Shown: piece after piece, positions 58,234 to 64,000 of the stretch
How positions within the stretch are numbered: the stretch's first letter is position 1
How the letters are laid out: every line of letters begins with the position of its first letter
Assembly: GCA_001466705.2 (NCBI GenBank)
Contig: LATX02000242.1
Coordinates: forward strand, 62,001 to 126,000
Length of the DNA: 64,000 nt
Reading direction: 5' to 3'
Source of the DNA: Moniliophthora roreri
Lineage: Eukaryota; Basidiomycota; Agaricomycetes; Agaricales; Marasmiaceae
Notes under the pieces: model-generated
The model's input: only the letters and a program-made list of their open reading frames with translations
Told to the model about the DNA's origin: nothing
The model's database searches: none
Made by a program: the position numbers and the translations under genes

Positions 58234-59321
58234 ATGTCTTACAACAACTCGAGCAACGATAACGACGATTCGTACGGCTCTGCCCGCCGCGGAGATAACT
58301 ATGATTCCTCCAGGTCTGGCGGAGGCTATGGCGACAACTCTCGCCGCGACGATGATACAAGCTATGGGTCTTCTGGAAATACTGGGAGTAAGTGTTCACC
58401 TACTCTTTTCTCTGCTATCGATTCTTATGTACCCTCAGGCCGCAACGAATATGGCTCGTCCAACACCGGCTACGGATCCAGCAACAATTACGACTCTGAC
58501 CGCCGCGATACCTCATATGGTAGTAACGACAGTAAGTCGCTTGAGAACCTCTGCTTCAGAATGACACTCACACCATCTCAGGATCCGACCGCAACGAATA
58601 TTCCTCTTCAAACACCGGGTCTGGTTATGGCTCCAACAAATACGGCGACTCTGATCGTGACCGCGATACCTCCTCCAATACCTATGGAGGCAGCGGTGGA
58701 TTCACCGATAGCACTGGAAGTGGCGAACTCGGCTCCAGAAACGACGGATATGGTAGCTCCAATAACTATGGTAGTTCTCGCAAGGATGACGATGACTACA
58801 ACTCGTCTTCACGCCGAGATGATAATAATAATTATGGATCTTCCAACACTGGCGGATATGGAAGCAACAAATCTGGGAACGAGTATGGTTCTTCAGGCGG
58901 ATACGGCGAAAGCGACACTTCGAGACGGTCTGGAAATGACACGTACGGATCTACTGGAGGGTTCGATGACGACACTTCGGGGAGATCTGGCAATGCCACA
59001 TATGGTTCCTCTAGTGGATATGGAGACAATGAACCCACGGGTGGATATTCCGGGAGGACCGCTGCTGATTTCGGCGGCACTGGTGTAAACAAGCCAGGAC
59101 TTGGGGACAGGGCCAAAGGTTCGTTGCACCTGATGTCCAGTAATGAAAGTTTTTGCTGAGCTTCGTTCCCAGGTGCCCTTGAGACTGCAGCAGGGAAGGT
59201 GCTCGGCAAGCCTGATATGGTTGAACGTGGATATGAGAGGAGGGTTCGTATATCTCAACCTTGAGTGGTGTGCATCAGCGCTGACAGACACTGACAGACC
59301 GGAGGAAGCGACAACTATTGA
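58234..59321 (+). CDS. Gly/Ser/Tyr/Asn/Asp-rich protein with CsbD-like C-terminus
   Basis: Start MSYNNSSNDNDDSYGS. The coding sequence is a string of loose repeats (YGSSNNYDSDRRD, NEYGSSNTGYG, GDSDRDRDTS, YGSSSGYGD), giving a hydrophilic, intrinsically disordered protein of about 290 residues. Exons join across introns at about 58387-58439, 58532-58581, 59120-59172 and 59247-59300. The last part GLGDRAKGALETAAGKVLGK and PDMVERGYERRTGG resembles the CsbD/stress-protein C-terminal motif, and the whole resembles yeast Ddr48. This suggests a stress-response hydrophilin; inferred from composition only. Confidence 0.72.
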
Positions 59322-60868
59322 ACTTTTCATTATGGGGTACAGGTATAAGACATGGACATCAAATGTACTTGTATTTTGTTTATTGCTTTAGCTTTTCCTT
59401 GGGTATCGGCCAAACTGAAATGAACGGTAGTCGTTGAGATAGCGATGTACAAGCCACTCGCCAGCCCTGGTGCATGTATACAGTATCACATATTATCTAT
59501 CTTATGCGCGCCAGAAAACGAGCGTGATCGTTGTGGTGTATCAAGATCTCGCAACTATCGTGCAGGGAGAAAGGATGATACGTGATTATGAGCATGTCCA
59601 ACGTTCGCTGAATACAGCCGGCGCTCGGAAGCCACCTTTTTGTTTGGTCTTCTGGTCAACGTGTGCTGTGTTGCCAATAGACTTGTCTATTGCTTTAGTA
59701 CAGACAGCTTTACGACTGCATTTAGATTCTTTCTGAACATAGTAAGATCAACTTGAATGATAGATTCATCAGCAAAAACCGTGTAGTGCTATAATGAGTT
59801 CCCTGGGGTTTATAATCTACCTGCAGGGTATTATGACCCTTAAAACCAGTCATAACCCCCACAAACCAGGCCACAACCAGGTTATAATCCCCCTGGAGCT
59901 AGGTTATAACACTTTCCGGTTTTTGCTGATGTTGATGTTTCAGAATCGTTTCGTTTTCTCCCTGGGTTACTATGTGACGCCGAACGGTGACGAAAGCACG
60001 TGGTATCTATCTCAGTCTGTTCGATTTGGACCTCCAACTTCGAGGAATTGACCTAGATCCGGATCTTTGTTGTGCAACCACACCGAGAGCAGGAGCACCT
60101 CTCGAGAAATCCCTCAAGACTCTCCAGACTATACTCCCATAATTTTGCGGCTCGTTTTACGATTAGCAAAGTCCAAAGCCGATCCATGCCTACTCCCCAA
60201 ACTTCAAAGTACATGTTTGGGTACTTCCACCTGATTCTGTCGAGAAATACTTCGGACTCTCTTTCGAATCTCTGGAGACTTTGGAACATGTAAAGTCAGA
60301 GATGTAGTATTGCAGGTCTGTGATGAGGCTTCCGAGGGTTCAAGTACCTCATTTATCTCCTTTCCACCAGTGGACCCCTACCATGACAAGTCTGGAGTCT
60401 TATCTCAAACTTGCTTCTTTTGGTATCCGCCATTCACGAACAAAAAATGCACACTGGCAGGCTCCCAACTGTCAATCATTTATCATCAAGTTTATCGACT
60501 TGAGGTTATACGAATGTAGGCCGCCGTATTGGTGCACCGCTTCGTTATCGCATGGCTCAGGTACTGAAAAAAGTGATATTTGATATGGAAGCCGCCCAAC
60601 TGGCAAGTTGTAACCAGCTGTTGAACACGGAACGCCTCCGCCGAGCAGCCGAAAATCCCCAGCTCTTGCAAGAGGTTAAGCACATTCGCATTCAGTTCAA
60701 ATTCTCGCCGCCGTACAGAAATAGATTGATCAAGGGGTACTTGCAAGTTGCAAGGTATCTTGATTATCAATAAAGGACCCGTCTTTCCCGATCTTCAAGT
60801 CTTATTCCGCTATAAGTACAGTCCACTCAAACATCCCGTCCGGAATCACTTCACTCCCATCTCAGATA
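59322..60868. other. Intergenic with inverted repeat and a short ORF
   Basis: About 1.55 kb. 59801-59816 and 59878-59894 form an imperfect inverted pair (ccctggggtttataat / ggttataatccccctgg), and ggttataa recurs three times. A plus-strand frame 60552-60773 (KVIFDMEAAQLASCNQLL, NPQLLQEVKHIRIQFKFS) has coding-like character but no recognisable family or exons; it could be an F-box relic. Confidence 0.35.
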
Positions 60869-62148
60869 ATGGCCCGTATTATAGTCATTCCTGACTTTGA
60901 AAGCATGTGCTCTGTACTTCCGAACGGCGGAGTAAACCCTCACCATGACGAAGCATTTACAGAGGCGCGTTGCTGGATTGCTCAGTATCACAACTCTGAC
61001 TTTGGGCCGAATATGACAGCTTTCATGGAGAGCTGCAAATTCGAACTGGCCGGCTCATACACATATCCTCATCTCGACAAATATGGCTTGCGCGCCACGA
61101 TGGATTGGGTAAGAACTTTTGAAAAAAAAGTATCATATTTCGCACCTTCTCATCTTCCTCGGGTCTCCCAGCTCAACATACTATGGTTCTTCGACGAAGT
61201 AACCGATACCGAGACTGGAAAGGATGCCCGTAGATCCGCTGATATCGTCTGCCACACTCTGCGCGATTCAGAATATAACGATGGGACCTCTCTTTGCCGT
61301 ATGATTACAGAGTAAGTTGTCCTAATTTTGAATGAGTGGTCCTCCTTTGATGAGTTTCCTACGTAGTTTCCGCATCGATCATCTATCTCGAGCTGGTCCA
61401 GAGACTACAAGACGATTCCTGAACCACTGTGACGACATGTTCTCTGCTGTTGCCCGCGAAGCTGGTTTTCGTGAGCAAGGAACGGTTCTTTCTGTAGAAG
61501 AGTACCTTGTACATCGTAAAGAGACCAGCGGTGTTCGAGTCTGCTACGATATGGCAGAATTTTGCATAGGAATCGACCTCCCTGGGGCAATTTACGACAT
61601 GGAAGATTTTCGTAAAGGATATGAGGCATCCCTTGACTTTGTCTGCTTGTCAAACGTAAGTCTCAACACATGAACGCTCACTAACTAGTGAACAGGCACT
61701 CACAGTGATATAGGACCTCTTTTCGTACAACGCGGAACAATCCAAAGGTCACAGCGGATTCAATATTCTGACTGTCCTCATAAAGGCCAAGAGCATCGAA
61801 CTGCAGGAAGCTGCTGACTATGTGGGCTCGTTATGCACGAATTTGCTCACCGAATTCCGGGAGAGTCAGCAGGTAATCGAAGAATGCGCCCGAACGGCGA
61901 AAGACGAAGCTTCTGCGAATACATTTAGAGACGCTCTTTGCGTTTTGGAAGCTTATGGTCATTGGGTACGAGGAGGAATAGAGTAAGCTTCAAACTCTCT
62001 TGGCTTATTACGCTCTGTTGACCGGGAGTCCTGCAGGTGGAGCTTTGAGTCGGAACGATACTTTGGAAAGGAAAATAAGATGGTGCGAAAATCCCTTACA
62101 GTGGTCCTATCGCAAGCAGACAGTGTTTCGCGACCTCTTCATTCATGA
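60869..62148 (+). CDS. Sesquiterpene synthase (class I terpene cyclase)
   Basis: Cyclises farnesyl diphosphate through Mg2+-dependent ionisation. Exons join with introns at about 61103-61170, 61313-61366, 61656-61713 and 61984-62038. First metal motif: LNILWFFDEVTD, giving D-E-x-x-D in place of the usual DDxxD (a known variant class). NSE motif: N|DLFSYNAEQSKG, with Asn on one exon and Asp on the next. C-terminal GGIEWSFESERYFG carries the diphosphate-sensing RY pair. About 350 residues, typical of basidiomycete sesquiterpene synthases; a short C-terminus KSLTVVLSQADSVSRPLHS follows. No P450, oxidase or transporter genes sit nearby in the window, so it appears as an orphan. Confidence 0.88.
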
Positions 62149-62177
62149 AGTATAATATATACGTAAATGACGGAATT

Positions 62178-63712
62178 CTATTTGAATCGCTTTTTACGTC
62201 GTACCATCACATAATTCGGGCTATCCTGAACTGCCTTGTAATACAAAAGCTCAAGATGAAGCATCACTGCCAGCAGATCCATCGTCAAGTCTCTCCTAAT
62301 ATCAGGGTCTCCCTCCATGTCCTGCTGAGCCGCTTGAAATTGCTGAACATACTCGACAACAGGAGGATATCGTGTTGAAAACGACTGCTCGAGGTATTCC
62401 AGCAACTCGGTCAATGCGGGATATGTTCCTGAATTGAGCTGAGTGAAGAACCATTCGAAATAGCGATCTTCTGGTTCATAATCCTCGCATGGTACAGGTC
62501 TCCAAACGCGTCCAGAGATGCGAACCCACAAGGCACCATCTACGGTCCCCATCAGCCAAAGAATAGTGTAACACTAGACACGCACAGGGAAGCTGACACA
62601 CTGTCAGTGTAGGACATATATCTCCGCAGCAAGATACTGTAGAGTATCCCTGATCCAGTTGGAAGTTCCTGAGCGGAAGATCCGTCGTCCATTCATTCAT
62701 TGCTGACCACCGCAGCTGCCGTAACACTGGGAATCTTGCAAGACATCCTTCGAGCTCCGACATTGTAGCCTAAATCGTCTCTGTCAAAACCAAGAAAGGT
62801 ACGGGAAGAGCTTATCTATCACGTACGTCATCGAGCTGATTTATCCCATCTGCTACCGCAAATTTTAGATGCACGACCTGAAGATGAGGTGCCGCTAAGG
62901 AAAGCGCCTTTATAATATCTAGACCGGGGGTATGACTTCCACCGTTAAACCAAAACTCTTCTATACGCTTGTTTTCGCCCATAGCCCGAAGAAAGGACCT
63001 GCTGGGGATATCCGTGATGGAAATTACAAAAACGATCTCTAGGACGGGGCAGTTTGAGATCAGGTGACCCAAGACCTCGTCTGGCCCACCGAGGACCTTT
63101 AGCCGTGTGAAGGTGAATTTTTCGGCTAACAGCAAGTGCATGTTCGTTTCAAGTTCTCGATTGACTGGTGTATACCAGCTAAGAATCTGCAGCTTGTCAT
63201 GTCGCTGTATAAAACGAACGATGCTTTCAGTGATTGGAACCTCAACAAGCGTCAAACCATCTAGCTGGGGAAATGTACATCGTTTAAAGATGTCCTCAAA
63301 AGCCGCCCAAGGCCAGTGTGACGGATGACGTGTGTACAACAGTCTTTTGAGGTTTGTCAATCGCTGAAAGGCCTTCGATTGCAGGGGAATGAATACATGA
63401 AGAAGCATGACAGATTGTAACATGTATCTGGGTGGGTAAGGAAGTATTAGAAGAGAACATGGTACTCGAGCTGGGCACGCACTCATCAGCCAGTGGTGTA
63501 ACTTCAAGAACCTGAACGGATTCCGCAGCCAGGGTGTTCACTGTAAGGGCCAAAAGGCATTGGATAATTTGCTTCGGGCTTCGAAGCTCTAGGATTCGGT
63601 AGAGAAGGGGAGTGCTAATATCGCGGAACAATTTGCAGACGCCGCAGACAAGGCCTTGAGTCGGACGGTCGCAGACCTGGATGATGTTTTCCCAGACGTC
63701 GAAAGGGATCAT
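62178..63712 (-). CDS. F-box protein
   Basis: MIPFDVWENIIQVCDRPTQG starts an F-box-like helix bundle of the type that binds Skp1 in SCF ubiquitin ligases, followed by leucine-rich, LRR-like sequence (LDGLTLVEVPITESIVRFIQ, LEIVFVISITDIPSRSFL, HLQVVHLKFAVADGI, LEGCLARFPVLRQLRW). Exons join by introns after ADE (about 63.48-63.43 kb), QLDD (about 62.82-62.77 kb) and CQLPY (about 62.59-62.54 kb). The last one, with donor GTGCGT and acceptor TAG, keeps the frame. About 440 residues. Such F-box genes are highly expanded in mushrooms, so the target is unpredictable. It overlaps no other gene; the terpene synthase ends 29 bp away, convergently. Confidence 0.78.
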
Positions 63713-64000
63713 GGCAGTAAGATGTCAAGCGATAATCCGATCTAGACGCGCGTGTTGAGAGTAATATATTACGGCAATGCCCTCGAGCCTCGTGAGTCGT
63801 CACGGTCAAGTATTCGCTTCTTCGATCATCTTCACCCCACAATCGGCACTTCTGGGCCCCAAAACATACCACAAACGGAAAACTTGGCTTCGCCTTCGAT
63901 GCATCTGGGACTCGAACCTTCGGTGGTTCTCTATTGCAGCATTAGAATTAGAGGCGGAGTAGAACGGGTCGATGGAAGAGCACGGGCGTTGTTTTATCAA
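63713..64000. other. Upstream region, no gene supported
   Basis: 288 bp left of the window edge. Contains an isolated tRNA B-box-like match on the minus strand (63908-63918) without a cloverleaf. Confidence 0.4.

Noticed and set aside
62566..62593. A 28-nt intron in the F-box gene
   Set aside because: Too short for this genome; a normal-sized alternative with GTGCGT donor and TAG acceptor also keeps the frame (CQLPY|GALWVRIS).
63908..63918. Match to a tRNA B box (GGTTCGAGTCC, minus strand)
   Set aside because: The flanking five bases on each side do not pair as a T stem, and no A box, anticodon arm or acceptor stem is present, so it is not a tRNA gene.

Overview
The window is nuclear DNA of a filamentous basidiomycete, most likely an Agaricomycete. 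Genes are dense and cut by many 45-65 nt GT-AG introns. Recognisable products include MSH6 (DNA mismatch repair), PIG-P, GPATCH1/TGH, Rom2-type RhoGEFs, a METTL2/Trm140-type tRNA methyltransferase, KHDC4, ZNF511, a basidiomycete-type sesquiterpene synthase, and secreted or single-pass membrane proteins of mushroom-specific type. I cannot name the genus. All gene models were built by eye by joining exons in frame; none has been aligned to a database.

Layout. 0-4.4 kb: an unresolved left edge, PIG-P (minus) and a single-pass membrane protein with a PPPEYDPPPP tail (minus). 4.4-9.8 kb: MSH6 (plus), exceptionally intron-rich. 10.2-11.2 kb: an unresolved, possibly decayed gene. 11.5-20.5 kb: GPATCH1-like splicing factor and, only 99 bp downstream, a large DEP-DH-DH-PH-CNH RhoGEF. 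20.9-26.5 kb: a large uncharacterised low-complexity/coiled-coil protein and the tRNA m3C methyltransferase (both minus). 26.7-31.3 kb: a second RhoGEF-PH-CNH gene, this one fused behind a TKL-like protein kinase. 31.4-34.3 kb: KHDC4 and ZNF511-like genes sharing a 152-bp divergent promoter. 34.6-38.5 kb: a tiny HVA1-Tudor gene and a 4-coumarate:CoA-ligase-like AMP-forming ligase. 39.0-40.0 kb: a heptad-repeat coiled-coil gene that runs into a repeat island.

About 39.7-49.45 kb is a CpG-depleted repeat island that ends at a run of 21 A. It holds a non-autonomous hAT-like element with perfect 19-bp terminal inverted repeats and an 8-bp target duplication, an internal 0.78-kb duplication whose copies end at single Ns, a second dispersed repeat pair, a decayed copia-like fragment, and a mutated 70-bp copy of an exon/intron junction of the adjacent ligase gene.

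49.6-64 kb is accessory: an ABM-fold monooxygenase, a secreted lineage-type protein, two GNAT acetyltransferases in tandem, a Gly/Ser/Tyr/Asn/Asp-rich protein with a CsbD/Ddr48-like feel, a sesquiterpene synthase and an F-box protein.

Themes: two RhoGEFs of the cell-wall-integrity (Rho1) type lie in cis and look like divergent paralogues, one of them joined to a kinase. Three nuclear RNA-processing genes (GPATCH1, KHDC4, tRNA methyltransferase) and MSH6 make the left half conserved housekeeping DNA. The right half is lineage-specific.
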